Origin: Delphinapterus leucas
Lineage: Eukaryota; Chordata; Mammalia; Artiodactyla; Monodontidae
NCBI RefSeq assembly: GCF_002288925.2
Contig: NW_022098026.1
Location: forward strand, 25,282,921 to 25,346,920
Length of the DNA: 64,000 nucleotides
Reading direction: 5' to 3'
Shown here: positions 12,076-23,459 of the stretch, piece after piece
Layout of the letters: the number at the start of each line of letters is the position of its first letter
How positions within the stretch are numbered: position 1 is the stretch's first letter
The notes under the pieces: model-generated
What the model was told of the DNA's origin: nothing
Seen by the model: the letters and a program-made list of their open reading frames with translations, nothing else
Databases searched by the model: none
Made by a program: the position numbers and the translations under genes

Positions 12076-12537
12076 ATCACGTCCTACTTTTAAACATTAC
12101 ATTCTTCTGTCCCATTGTAAATAACAAGTACCAGCTCTCTGTCATTGCTTGCAGCAAGAATGTGCAAAGCAACAGCCATATTTTACATTTTAATTTATAA
12201 TCCTTTCCAAAAAATATAAAATATGTGCCTGACTTCACATATTTTTAGTCTGGGAATTATTGTGAACTTCATCCCATAAAAGCTGGGAAAAAGAACAGGA
12301 TTAATAAATTAGACATGTTCAGGAGAGAAAAAAGCATCACAGGAATTTGAGGATGGAATCAATTTATAGATACCTTGAGGTAAGCAGCTGTTCATACGTA
12401 TGGCCCTACATACCCCTCTGTTGGAGAGCAACTTTCCAAAGTCTTTTCCAGTTGTGACGGGTGCCTGACAATCTCATGATTCTCATATATAATTTCACTA
12501 AAATGCTTCTGTTGCTTTGTGCTGCCCCCTCCCCGTT

Positions 12538-12955
12538 TTGGACAGCTTTATTGAGGTATAATTCACATATCATAAAATTCATAACTCAGTTTTTTAGCAT
12601 ATTTACAAGGTTGCACGAACATTACCACAATCCATTTTAGAACGTTTCATCATGCCAAAGAGAAAACCCATACCTGTTAGCAGTCATTTCCCATTGCCCA
12701 CCAAACTCTCCCAACCCAGGCAATCACTAATTTACTTTTTCTCTCTATAGATTTGTCTATTCTGGATATTTTGTATAAATGGAATCATATAATATGTGGA
12801 TTTATTTTTAATTAACTGGCTTCTTCTACTTCAAAAGAGTCACCCATAATATAGCATGTATCAATATTTCATTTCATTTTATTGCAGAATAATATTCCAT
12901 TGTATGGTTGAAACTGAATTTTATTTATCCCTTCATCAGCTGATGGGCACTTGTG
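12538..12955 (-). mobile_element. Old L1 3' end fragment, antisense
   Basis: Starts 'ggacagctttattgaggtataattcacat' (reverse complement of an old L1 3' UTR). It continues through 'catttcatttcattttattgcagaataatattccattgtatgg' and 'atcccttcatcagctgatgggcactt', the reverse complement of the ORF2 C-terminal region. Diverged and 5' truncated. Confidence 0.75.
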
Positions 12956-13885
12956 CTGCCTTTCCTTAAGCAGTTTGAGGTCAGCCTTCAAGAAAGGCTG
13001 CCACATGCAGAGGGACACCACCCCTCAAAGGAGCGTGCTCCAGAGCATAAAGGAGAGCTTGAAGGGATCACTGCACACAGATGGAATGTTTCTGGGCCAC
13101 CCTCAGAGCCCCTGTCGCTGATAACATCTGATGTAGCAGATGCTCTGGAGGAGAGACAGAAGCCTTGTTCAACTAAGGGCCAATCCTGGTGGGGGTGGGT
13201 GGGCAGGGGGAGATGGCTTCATAACTTAAAAAAACTTGAAGGAATTTTAAGTGATCCCTAGGTTTCCAGCTCTTAGCTACAATGATGGTAGTGCTAGCCT
13301 CAGGCAATGCGGTGAGGTACCAAAGGCGAGAATTTTAGCTTATCCTCTGGTCCTACCCTGTCCTTAATCAGACACCTCCCATAGCCACCGAGGCTGAATT
13401 TCTCTGTAACCAAGTCTCTGATAAAGATACCAGAAAATTTAGAGACAGGCTCTCAGGAGCAATTGCATTTTAAAATAAGGACCACTGCTTGAGAGCAAAT
13501 CTTAATGTAGGAATATATTATCAATGGAAGAGTTATAGTCATCATTCAATTCAGTAGACATTTATTGAGGAGGAAATACAGTGTAGTGTTAATTTCTCGT
13601 TTAAGATTTTAAACTATTTCTATAGACAGCTTTGTTAGGAAAAGCAAACTCAAAGGCTCAATTTTTTTTTTTTTCTGTACACAGACCCACAAGAAAGATT
13701 CTGAGATCCATTATTTCCTCTTTGTATGGTAAGCAATCTTTGATATTCCAAAACCTTGGAGTGCTGGTCTATAATATTCTAGATCATCATAGCTTTTGTA
13801 CAGATAATTATTATACTTCATCTACTTACTCACCTCATACTGTGACAGCTGAATACTACTACTACTGCTAATTATAATCATCATT
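12956..13885. other. Intronic sequence, no recognised gene
   Basis: No transposon recognised except a poly-T at 13660-13674 and the ATT-rich edge of the following MIR. The 102-codon frame at 12953-13261 has no recognisable family. Confidence 0.4.
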
Positions 13886-13975
13886 ATTATTATTGACCAT
13901 TTACTACTGCCGGCCACTGGGCTAAGCTGTTTACATGCATTATATTTTTAATGCTCTGAGGTAGGAACACAAGTC
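13886..13975 (+). repeat. MIR fragment with (ATT)n edge
   Basis: 'attattattattattgaccatttactactgccggccactgggctaagctgtttacatgcatta' is the 5' half of a MIR core. Confidence 0.6.
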
Positions 13976-14059
13976 ATCTAGTCCAGTCTCAAGTGTATGA
14001 CTTATGAATACTTTTTACAGCTATCCCCACTGGGAGGGATTGCCATGTAAATAATGAAC

Positions 14060-14215
14060 TGCAAGGTTGAAGATGTAATGAGTGCTGTAACAGGGAAGCA
14101 AACCAGGCACTACTGGAGCACAGAGGAGGAGACCCAATTCCCTGGGGGGGACTAGGGCTGCTTCTAACAGAAGGGATGGCTGAGCAGAGTCTTGAACGAT
14201 GAGAGATGATTTGTC
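14060..14215 (+). repeat. Ancient dispersed repeat fragment, family not named
   Basis: 'gtaatgagtgctgtaacagggaagcaaaccaggcactactggagcacagaggaggagacccaa' then 'gagcagagtcttgaacgatgagagatga': the middle part of the same old repeat. Confidence 0.5.
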
Positions 14216-14469
14216 ACGTGGTTGAGGAAATAAGGAAGAAGTGAATAAATGTTATATGAGAAGATTTTGTAAGAATTATGTATATACCAAGACTATTGAT
14301 TAACTCGAGTTAGGGGGAGGATGGAGGAGGGAGAAGAGAGAATTTGGAAAGGGCTCATTTTTATATCTGATACTAAGCGCATCTCTATTCTTACACCTCA
14401 TGTAAAACATTAAATTTGGGGGAGGAGGGTTCCACATGCTGAGCTGTAGACTAAAAAATTGTTTAATAA

Positions 14470-14755
14470 TAGTGCTATTGAAATCTTTCTATATGTCAAA
14501 CACAGTATTTACCGTTGCACATATAGTCTCTCTCTAAAACATGTTCTTGATGTAGATATCATTTTCCCATTATGCAAGAGAAGACATTAAAAATTCTAAA
14601 TCTGCCCAACTTTACACAGCTTGTATGTCTATGAGCCATTCATTGATTCAGTTGTTTCTTGACAGCCTATGATATGTCTGTCAAAATTTAAAATCAGGTC
14701 AGCCTGATTCGAAAACATTCATTTTAACCACTACATAGCGCTTGTCTCTCCTTTA
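14470..14755 (+). repeat. MIR-type ancient SINE relic
   Basis: 'ctatatgtcaaacacagtatttacc...', 'tagatatcattttcccattatgcaagag', 'ctgcccaactttacacagctt', 'aaatcaggtcagcctgattcgaaaac...ttttaaccactacat' follow MIR order. The internal 'attcattgattcagttgtttcttga' may be a second old repeat. Confidence 0.55.
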
Positions 14756-15254
14756 GGATCAGAAAGGGAATATCTTTTTTTTCCTTTTTTTTCTATCTAT
14801 TATTAGCTTTAAAATTCTCAGATGAATCAAAAATAAGTCCTGCTCTATAGAAATCAAAGCATAAGGCTGCAAACACATTTCTTGTCCAGGGTGTTTCAAA
14901 GATTTAACACAAGGTTGCGTATCATTATTGCAGCAATGCGCTGAGCCCTGATTGAAGTAGTCACTTAGGGCATTTCAGTGATAAATCCCATTCTTCAGGG
15001 CACTTATAACCTAGCAGTTAACATTTTTCCTGTGTGAAATAGGGTAAGACAAGGGAGTACTTTACTCCTGCAAAACAGTGCACACAAAATAGCTATTAAG
15101 TCTTAAATGATCACATGAGACAGGTAATTAAATAAGATGGGATTGGAAGCCTGCATCTAGGGCTGTGGTTGAAAAACTTCTTATAGTGTCGACCTGGTTC
15201 CTTCAGACAGTCTGACAAAATACAACCAATAGTAGTAAACAGTAATTAGTAATA

Positions 15255-15415
15255 TTTCCCGTGTATTCATTCAGATGGGGTAACAGAGACTTAGTGAAGA
15301 TTAATGATTGACCTTCATTCAGCCCTGAGCTGGTAAGTACTGACTGGGGAAGATTTAATCCAAGCCGTTTGACTGTAGAGCCCATGTCTTCACTCTATCA
15401 CTCAGTGCCTCTTTT
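15255..15415 (+). repeat. MIR-type ancient SINE relic
   Basis: 'cagatggggtaacagagacttagtgaag', then 'gagctggtaagtactgactggggaagatttaatccaagccgtttgactgtagagccc': the MIR 3' half. Confidence 0.65.
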
Positions 15416-15529
15416 GGAGGGTGGTGATGAAAATTCCATGGACTAAGGCAGGTGAAGGGTTTAGCACGGTATGTATCAAATAAGAGGTCTTTTTAAAAAT
15501 GCCTCTTTGAACACTTAATAGCTGCCAAT

Positions 15530-16245
15530 CACTGGTCTTGGCACTGAGTAAATAAATGAAGACAGACATAATCCCCAGCTCATGGAGGTAACATGTTAGT
15601 TGGGAGGGGCACACAATAAGCATGATAAATAAATAAGTACTCTGCTAGATTATGACAAAGTTCTATGGGGAAAAATAAAAGCATGGAAGGTGATGGGAAG
15701 TGTCCAGGTAGGTCGCGATTTTAGATAATGGAAAGCCTAACCAAGCAGGTGTTAGTTGGCTAAAGACTGGAAGGGGTGAGCCATGCAGATGCCCGGGCGG
15801 AAGCATTCCAAGAGTGCAGGGCAAGGATAAGAGCTCAGCAGTGGGCACAGACATCCAAGTTCCAGGAGCTGAAGGAAGCCAGCCAGGCTGGAGAGAGTGA
15901 GCAAGCTAGGACAGCAGCCAAGTTGAGAGCAGGCATTAATGGGAAGGCAGCATGTGCAGACCATGCTGTGCTTCTTAGGCCATTTCACATCGACATGGGT
16001 TTTTACTCAGAGTGAGGTCCCATTAGAGGGTTTGACAGGAGAGGTGCCCTGATCTGACTTGGGTTTTAGCATCTCACTGACTGCAAAGGTAAAAGTAGAA
16101 GAATTTTCTTAAGAGTGGAAGTAAGGAGACTGGCTTGGAAGCCACTGCAAAAATCCAGCTTAGAGATGGTGGTGGCTTAGGTCAGGGTGAGAGCTGTAGA
16201 GGTGGTAAGAGGCACCAGATATAAGCTGCTGTTAATCCTTTCTAA
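15530..16245 (+). repeat. Ancient dispersed repeat, longest copy in the window, family not named
   Basis: In order: 'gacagacataatccccagctcatggagg', 'gataaataaataagtactctg', 'gggtgagccatgcagatgcccgggcggaagcattccaagagtgcagggcaag', 'aggaagccagccaggctggagagagtgagc', 'gtgccctgatctgacttgggttttagcatctcactg', 'ggaagccactgcaaaaatccagcttagagatggtggtggcttaggtcagggtgagagctgtagaggtggtaaga'. This is a widely scattered, old mammalian repeat; I recognise it without being sure of its library name. Overlapping 60-79 codon frames are not genes. Confidence 0.6.
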
Positions 16246-16329
16246 ATTGGTGTTTGGCCACAATTACAATGAATCAGTTGTTAAGCTGAGATGCAAAGTC
16301 ACATAGGGCTGCATGAAGTATTAAACAGT

Positions 16330-16690
16330 ACGCTAGAGTGTTTCTCTCTGAAATTTATTAAGCTCCCACTCTAAGAAAGGCATTATGCCAGGCACTGCAG
16401 ATGAAAGAGATGAGGGTGACTATCCCCGCTCCTTTGAGAGCTTAACTCTAGTAAAATGACAATATACCAGAGCTATATGTGGAGGCAGAATGTGGCCGTA
16501 TGCATTCTTCCAATGAATATCTGCTAGATGCGGTTTTAGGTGCTGAAGATCAATAGATAGAAGGTAGATAGAAGACACAAAAATCCCTGCTCTCATGGAG
16601 TTTATATTCTAGGAGAGCGAGACAAAAAACGAGCAAGAGAAATATATAAATTATATAGCATGTTAAAAGGTAACAATGAAGGACTTCATA
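16330..16690 (+). repeat. Two truncated copies of the same ancient repeat
   Basis: About 16330-16460 has 'tttattaagctcccactctaag...atgccaggcactgcagatgaaagaga'. About 16505-16680 has 'caatgaatatctgctagatgcg...tgctgaagatcaatag...aaaatccctgctctcatggagtttatattctagg...gacaaaaaacgagc'. Both start at the element's 5' end and stop early. Confidence 0.5.
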
Positions 16691-16694
16691 AAGG

Positions 16695-17010
16695 TCAAAC
16701 CCATACCTGCACAACACTGTAATAGGGAAAAATTAGGAACATTGTAACATCCATGTGAAAGGAACTGGCTTAAAAAAGTGGTAATGTCCAGTCTATAAAC
16801 TAGTATACAATAGTTATAAGATACATAAGTAGATATAGGGAACCAATGAGACTAGCTGCACTTCAAGATATATCACTGAATCAAAAGAGCGATATGATGA
16901 ACAAAACACAAAGTGTAATTTTTAATATACACACACACATATACCACCATGTGCATATATATATGTATAAGAAGTCACAATACATTTTGGAAAGACACGG
17001 ATGAAGGGAT
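16695..17010 (+). repeat. Possible old L1 3' end fragment
   Basis: 'ctgcacaacactgtaatagggaaaaattaggaac', 'aaaaagtggtaatgtcc...', 'agatatatcactgaatcaaaagagcg', then ATAC/ATAT simple sequence and 'acattttggaaagacac'. This resembles the end of ORF2 and 3' UTR of old L1 elements, heavily diverged. Confidence 0.4.
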
Positions 17011-17600
17011 CAAAAAAGCTTCCCACATGCTTCACATCATTTGCTCCCAGGCCTCCAACTCTTCCCTTCTCAACTGTGGGTCAGTCTGCAGGTCATTCTC
17101 CAGAGCTGTGTGGCAGTGTGGCCACTGCAAGATACACTGTGTCATCCTCTGTGTGATAAGCCCCACCTTCATGACAGCTCTGACAGTGACATACTTTGAT
17201 CTGTCTCTGGGAAAGCTGAGACCCTTAGAGTGGACAGGTCAGTCCTGGGCAAAAAAAAAATCTCTTCTGTTTCTTTCCTCTCTCCCAGGATCTTCCTGGG
17301 GGTGTGGAGGTGACTGGAGCCTCATTCTGGCCTCTTTCTCTCCCACCTTTGTCACCATCTTCTGGCCCAGTGCCTCACTCCACTCAGCCTTCCCAAGCTC
17401 AGTAAACATGATAAGCCACTCCTGCCAACATGCTAGCAGATAAGGTTTGTGTTTACAGACTCTCCCATCCCCCTGACATGTGAGTTTTATTTTAGAAAGG
17501 GGTTTAGGAGACACAGGCATTGCATGAGATTTTATATGAGAAAATTAGTGTTAACCATAAACCACGGTACATAAACTCAGTTATGAAAATGATTAATACT
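17011..17600. other. Intronic sequence, no recognised gene
   Basis: The 164-codon plus frame running through here (16949-17443) begins inside the possible L1 fragment. It overlaps a 93-codon frame on the other strand, has no recognisable family and no splice sites. I treat it as chance. Confidence 0.4.
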
Positions 17601-17608
17601 AACTCTCC

Positions 17609-17924
17609 TGGACTTCCTTGGTGGCACAGTGGTTAAGAATCTGCCTGCCAATGCAGGGGACACGGGTTCGATCCCTGGTCTGGGAAGATCTCACATGCCG
17701 CGGAGCAACTAAGCCCATGTGCCCTGACTACTGAGCCTGCGCTCTAGAGCCTGCGAGCCACAACTACTGAGCCCGTGCATCACAACTACTGAAGCCCGCG
17801 TGCCTAGAGCCCGTGCTCTGCAACGAGAGAAGCCACTGCAATGAGAAGCCTGCATGCAGCAATGAACACCCAACACAGACAAAAACAAATAAATAAATAA
17901 ATAAATTTATAAAACAAAACAAAA
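17609..17924 (+). mobile_element. CHR-family SINE, long older form
   Basis: Starts 'ggacttccttggtggcacag', with B box 'gggttcgatccctgg' and 'ccacaactactgagccc' modules. It ends '(aaat)n...aaaacaaaacaaa'. Flanks 17601-17608 and 17925-17932 (aactctcc) are an 8-bp target-site duplication. Confidence 0.9.
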
Positions 17925-18184
17925 AACTCTCCCACCTTTCCCACTGTACACAGATTAAATGTTATTGTTATTATTAACCTTCTCACCTCCTCCACAGTAG
18001 ACAGATTGGGAAATGATATTAATAAATCTCCCCATCCCCCAGCCCTGCTTTTTCTGTCACTGGGAAGATATTTGCATGAACTGCGCTGGGCTTAAAAGGC
18101 CAAGGATTTTTAATCTTCCCTGGTCCTAGTACTGCCTAGCATTCTTTCTCCTTTTTTTCCTTTTTTTTTTTTTTTACAAGTTTA

Positions 18185-18390
18185 TAAATTTACGAAGTGC
18201 TCGAACATGCTTTATCTTATTTAACATTCACAATGAGACTCTGAGACATACTATGATCCCCACTTTACGGATGACAAAACTGGCCCTCAAAAGCATGAAG
18301 TCACTTACCCAAGTTGTTACAAAGCTGGGATATAACCTAACTTGTCTTCTTCCAAGCACTGTGTTCATGTAACACAACCCAAGCTTGGCC
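18185..18390 (+). repeat. MIR-type ancient SINE relic
   Basis: 'ttatcttatttaacattcacaatgagactctgagacatactatgatccccactttacggatgacaaaactggccctc' then 'gtcacttacccaag' follows MIR closely. It is preceded by a poly-T run. Confidence 0.75.
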
Positions 18391-18684
18391 AAACAGACTT
18401 TCTGTCCTACAGCCTCACCCGGAAGAGGGGAGTGTTTTTCCCTCTTTCTGCTCAAGGACACAGGAGGTGCTGTTGATTATTGGGATGCAGAGGAAGGAGC
18501 ACTGGAACTACAGTGGAGGTGGCCAGGCTTGTGACTGTCCACAGCTGTGTGAGGGGACACCGAGTGGGAGCCTATGTGCTGCACCTGTGCCTCTTGAGTC
18601 TGCACGTCCTTGAGTTTGCACATTCTTGAGTCTTCATTCCTGTGTTTCCCTATGCATGCAACTGTTTCTGTGTCCTTCTTCTAA

Positions 18685-18800
18685 GTCATCAAATAGAATG
18701 CCCCTTCCTGCCTCAGGACCTTTACACATCCCACTCCCTCTGCAGGGTCTTCTTTTCCTTCAGAGTCTAATGATCTCAGCTCAAATGTAACTGACTCAGG
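18685..18800 (+). repeat. L2 3' end fragment
   Basis: 'cttcctgcctcaggacctttacacatcccactccctctgcagggtcttc' and 'gatctcagctcaaatgtaactgactcaggga' are classic L2 phrases. The fragment is cut off by the MLT1 LTR that follows. Confidence 0.8.
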
Positions 18801-18804
18801 GAAG

Positions 18805-19263
18805 TTGTTGTAGGTTGAATTGTGCTCCCTGATAAAGACATGGTCAAGTCCAAACACCCGGTACCATGAATGTGACATTATTTAGGAAACAGGGTCATTT
18901 CAGATGTAATCACGTTAAGACGAGGTCATACTGGATTAGGGCCCTAATCCAAGGACTGGTGTCCTTTTAAGAAAAGGAAAAATTTACACACAAACGCACA
19001 AACACAAAGGAGAGAAGGCCTGGACAATGGAAGCTGAGATTGGTGTGACACATCTACAAGCTAAGGAACACCAGGGATTGGCAGCAACCACCAGAAGCTA
19101 GGAGAGGAGGCATGAAGAGGTCTCCTCAGAGCCTCCAGAAAGAGCCAACTCTACTAATAACCGGATTTCAGATTTCTGGCCTCCAGAACTATAAGACGAT
19201 ACATTTCTGTCATTTTGCCACCGAGTTTGTGGTCATCACGTTAGCCCTAGGAAACTACAACAG
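18805..19263 (+). mobile_element. MLT1 solo LTR (MaLR, ERVL-related)
   Basis: Nearly complete LTR from 'gttgtaggttgaattgtgctccctgataa' to 'agccctaggaaactacaacag'. Internal landmarks: 'aatgtgacattatttaggaaacagggtc', 'taagacgaggtcatactggattagggccctaatcc', 'ctggtgtccttttaagaa', 'ctggcctccagaactataag' and 'ccaccgagtttgtgg'. No internal retroviral sequence is attached, so it is a solo LTR. It inserted into or beside the L2 fragment. Confidence 0.85.
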
Positions 19264-19394
19264 AAGTCATCCAGCTTTTCCAGAATAGGCCAGGTTCATC
19301 TAGTGCATGTTTTCATAGCATCAGCTACTTTTTCCTAAATAGCATTGTATCACAGCTTCTTGTGGTTATATATTTGCTTTTTTTTTTTGATCAA

Positions 19395-19560
19395 TATTTA
19401 TCCCCCCACTAAAATGGAAGCCCTATGAAAATGGATAGTGCTGGGTTTTGATCGCTATAATGAGGTAAAGAGAAAAACCCCAACAGTGACTAGCATAAAA
19501 ACAGCACGGTATGCAATGAACATTTTTAAATGAAAGAAAGAGTAAATGAATGAATAGATT
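19395..19560 (+). repeat. L2 3' end fragment
   Basis: 'tatccccccactaaaatggaagccctatgaaaatgg', 'acagtgactagcataaaaacagcacggtatgcaatgaacatttttaaatgaaagaaagag' aligns in order with the terminal L2 3' UTR (gtaagctccatgaggg ... cagtgcctggcacatag ... aatatttgttgaatgaatg). Confidence 0.6.
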
Positions 19561-20074
19561 GATGATTGGCAAGAAGAGAGAATGGCACTTGTAATTTTGG
19601 CCTGGGAGTATGGGAAAAGCATCTGAAACCAAAACAAAGATCTCTGTTTCTCTCTCAAACTCTGTGTCTCTTATCTCTCCCTCAATCTCTGTCTCTCTGA
19701 TTTCTTGCTTTTGTCAAGTTAGATTAGAACATTTGTCTTTTCAAAAGTCTGTGGGGACTGATAAGATTGACAAAGCAGTTCATGGTAACAGGGAAAACTG
19801 TCAACACCAATGCTGATGATAAATACTGTAAAACTGTGAGAAAATGAAAACAAATGATTTCTTTCTGTAAGTTAGAGAAAGTGGATTTTTTTTCACTGTC
19901 TTATCAAACAGTACAATGATAATTATTTGTACCATCAATTTTGTATACAACTAAAAATGGTAGATAATTTTTATTTAATGAAAACAGCAGAAGTCATATA
20001 TATTTTTCCTATCTTTATGTTAGCTATTTACAAACATCATCACATACTCATATATCTTAAAAAGTACAGGAAAA

Positions 20075-20310
20075 TGATGTTGCATAATGGTTAAGGGCAA
20101 GAGCTCTGGAATCAGACCCCAGGCTTAAAGATCAGCCCTAACCACTTAGGGTGTGACCTGGGACACATTACTTAACTCCTCTCTGCCCAGCTTTTAATTT
20201 CTGTCTCATAGGGTTGTTGTATGGATGAAATAAGCTAATACATGCAAATACATACAAGAGTAATTGGCACTTAGTAAAACTCAATACATTTTAGCATTAT
20301 TATTACTATT
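20075..20310 (+). repeat. MIR-type ancient SINE relic
   Basis: 'tgcataatggttaagggcaagagctctggaatcagacccc...', 'gtgacctgggacacattacttaactcc', 'ctcatagggttgttgtatggatgaaataagctaatacatg', 'ttggcacttagtaaaactcaa': one of the best preserved MIRs here. Confidence 0.8.
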
Positions 20311-20438
20311 AGACATCTGACAGTTGATGAGACCATGGTAAGTAGTCACTGAGATAATCTCAATACATTTTAGCATTATTATTACTATTAGACATCTGAC
20401 AGTTGATGAGACCATGGTAAGTAGTCACTGAGATAATC
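20281..20438. repeat. Perfect 79-bp tandem duplication
   Basis: Bases 20281-20359 are repeated without any mismatch that I can find at 20360-20438. The unit starts 'tcaatacattttagcatta' and ends 'cactgagataatc'. It lies at the end of the MIR relic and extends beyond it. The identity suggests a very recent duplication, or an assembly error. Confidence 0.95.
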
Positions 20439-22050
20439 TCACCTATTTATGTCATAAGTTACAAATTACAAATCATTTTCCGTGTTCATCTTCCAGAATT
20501 AAAAAGCAATGAACAAAATAGACTGGTGGATGATGCGTGGGGTTAGGGATGACAAAGAGATTTTGCAAACACATTTCTTTGTAATAAGAAGTACTGAAAG
20601 CTTAATTAATCTTTTATTTCTGGCAAGGTGGTAGGGGGAGTAAAATGTCAAAAAATGGAATTAAAAATTAAGATGCCCTATTTCCATTCTTTTGAAGCAA
20701 CTAATTTATTTTTATGGTAATTTTTAAGTTCAAATTTTTGCACTTTAGTCTTAGTCCTGTCAAGTCAAAACTTCAAAGGATTGTTAAAAACTCAGGTTAA
20801 CAGAATGATTTAAATGGTTTAAAGACTCAGAATTATAATTAATTTGGGGGTTGAACTTCTGATCACACAAATCAGATTTCAGTAGAAAATCAAATCCATT
20901 AAGCATATCTGTGGTGTTCGCTCCTTCTCAAATAAATACTTACTTCTAACAACATTTCCATTAACTGGTTTATTAAAGAATTTTATGGCAAATTAATTAA
21001 TATATTTAAACTGATGATCAGAATAGCCACACTGGAACTTAGCTCTTCTCTTGGTGTCAAAGAAGATCACTCTCATTCCATCTTAGATTTAATGGAGTTG
21101 TCTGCTGACAGTTGTTACCACTTATACTGGAAAAATACTGAGGTTTAAAAAATTCCTTTAGTGGTCTATTTTGGCTAGAGAAGATAAAGTTCATTTGAGA
21201 GGGATGCCAGCAGCTTGTTATCTTTTAGGGTGTTTCCTGTCTTGCCTTCGTGGCTAATTTTGGGATCACATTTCGATTATGGGCAGCTAAAATAGAAACA
21301 GGACTCCTCAGCGGGCTGTCTACATCACAAGTAGTCATTACCCCAGGCCAGAACTTCCTGAGAGATGGAGAGGCCATGCAGGAAAATGAGCCACCCCAAC
21401 AAGATTCCTACAGATCCTATCATTGTCTGGAAAATGGATAGGCTATGCTTGTCAAAGCCACTGTTTTTCATTCTCTCCCACTCCCTCTTTGCGGCTGGTG
21501 ATTTCCAGCTGCAGCTTTTGCAGTCTGGTGTGTAATTTGGCCTCTCCTGACTCCCTGAATGTGCCTTCATGTTACATCTTCTTTTGAGACTGCATCTTTC
21601 TCAAAGTTTTCTTATCTCTTAGTATTGTTCAGATTCATTCTTCTTTGTTGTTGAGAGTCAGAGTTCAACTTTGAAAAAAATACAGTAAAGATGGAAACAA
21701 AATGAAAGAAAATAAAACATAGAGAACTAAACTGTTTTGACAGGAATAGAAGTTAAGTTTTATGTCCTCTTGGCCTTTTGACAAAAGTAATGCATATATA
21801 TGTGGCTCAGAGCTTATCAAATTGTGACAGATGTTGTGTTTGTTTAAGGTTCTACAATGGAGGCCGAGTAACTTGAAGGCATAGAATAAAATAGAAGTAC
21901 ATGCAAGTAAGCCAATTTGTTTTACTGTATGACCACTCCTAGATACAGGACCAGAAGGATTTTCTCGCCTTTCTCAAATTTAGACAGGATGAGTATTCAT
22001 GATCAAATCAGAATCATACCAAACTGAAGACATAAATATTAACACCCAGA
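20439..22050. other. Repeat-free AT-rich intronic block, candidate conserved non-coding DNA
   Basis: No transposon seen over about 1.6 kb. The part 20570-21060 is rich in homeodomain-type cores: 'cttaattaatc', 'ttataattaattt' and 'aaattaattaatat'. It sits in the intron of a neuronal gene, so an enhancer is possible but unproven. Short frames at 21250-21570 have no family resemblance. Confidence 0.35.
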
Positions 22051-22054
22051 GCTT

Positions 22055-22494
22055 TTTTTAATTAAAGTATAGTTGATTTACAAAATTATATTAGTTTCAG
22101 GTGTACAACATAGTGATTCAATATTTTTACAGATTCTACTTCATTTAAAGTTATTATAAAATAATGGCTAATATACAATATATTATTTATGTTGTACATA
22201 GTAGTTTATACCTCGTAAACCCCTACCCCTATTTTGCCCCTCCCCCCTGCCTCTCTCTACTAGTAACCACTAGTTTTTCTCTTTATCTGTAACTCTGTTT
22301 CTATTTTGTAAATAAATTCATTTCTATTATTTTTTAGATTCCACATATAAGTGATATCGTATGATAGTTATCTTTCTCTGGCTTACTTCCCTTAGTATGA
22401 TAATCTCTAGGTCCATCCACGTTGCTGCAAATGGCATTGTTTCACTCTTTTTTACAGCTGCGTAGTATTCCATTGTGTGTGTATTTATATATAT

Positions 22495-22529
<35 letters not shown>

Positions 22530-22815
22530 TATATATATCACATCTTTTTTATCCATTCATCTGTTGATGGACACTTAGTTTATTTCCATATCTTGACTAT
22601 TGTAAATAATGCTGCTATGAACATTGGGGTGCATGTATCTTTTCAAATTATAGTTTTGCCTGGGTATATGCCCAGGAGTGGGATTGCAGGATCATAGGGT
22701 AACTCTATTTTTAGTTTGTTAAGGAAACTCCATACTGTTCTCCATAGTGGCTGCACCAATTCACATTCCCACCAACAGCGTAGGAGGGTTCCCTTTTTTC
22801 CACATCAGCACTCAG
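22055..22815 (-). mobile_element. L1 3' end fragment, antisense
   Basis: Starts 'taattaaagtatagttgatttac' and passes through 'ccacgttgctgcaaatggcattgtttcac', 'gtagtattccattgtgtg' and 'tgcccaggagtgggattgcaggatcat'. It ends 'ccaccaacagcgtaggagggttccc'. This is the reverse complement of the L1 3' UTR plus the end of ORF2. A (GT)n microsatellite at 22498-22527 interrupts it. 5' truncated. Confidence 0.88.
22475..22540. repeat. (GT)n microsatellite flanked by (TA)n
   Basis: 'tatatatatacgtgtgtg...gtgtgagtatatatatc' has roughly 15 GT units inside the antisense L1. The Cys/Val-rich frame over it is an artefact. Confidence 0.95.
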
Positions 22816-23440
22816 GACTCTTATGGAGTAATTTTTGTACTAAATTTGGCAGTTTATAGATAGCTACCAATCCAGTTAAATTAATGGATCTTTAACACCA
22901 GCTTAAACAAAGAAAAGCCTCTATATTGGTTGAGAAGAGAAAAGCGAACTGGCACCAACTGCCAGGTTTCCTTCCACACCCGTGGAAATGAGCAGAACCC
23001 TGCAGGGCCCCCTCCAAGTACAAAACAGAGCAGTTAATGATTAGGACAATCGAGTCATAGACTCAGTGTCTGCTGCACACTCCTGAGTTGTTTTACAGAT
23101 ACTATCACTGCCACCAGAGGCAAAAGCTAACTGCATGATGACCAGACTATAGCTATGACATAAGCTGCTCCGTCTTCAGAGCAGTACTGAATCTATGGCT
23201 AGCACTATACCAAGAACTGGCCTCAAGAGAATGGGATTAACATTATTGTTCACAATAATCTATATCTTTGTGGGCATCAAAATAATTGTAGCTTGCTCTA
23301 CCCGTATATGTAAGTGGGCAATTAAAATTGTCAGCAAAGAGATGTGACAGACCCATGTCAACATCTTCCACTCTGAGAATATGGCACCCTATGTCAGCAT
23401 GAAGAAGTTACAGAAGACAGATGTTTGGCCATAATCCCAT
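22816..23440. other. Intronic sequence, nothing recognised
   Basis: Single-copy-looking sequence without recognisable repeat or exon. Confidence 0.35.
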
Positions 23441-23459
23441 AGAAATGGAATGATGTTCT

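Noticed and set aside
16949..17443. 164-codon plus-strand open frame
   Set aside because: Starts in simple ATAC/ATAT sequence, with no family resemblance and no splice or promoter context.
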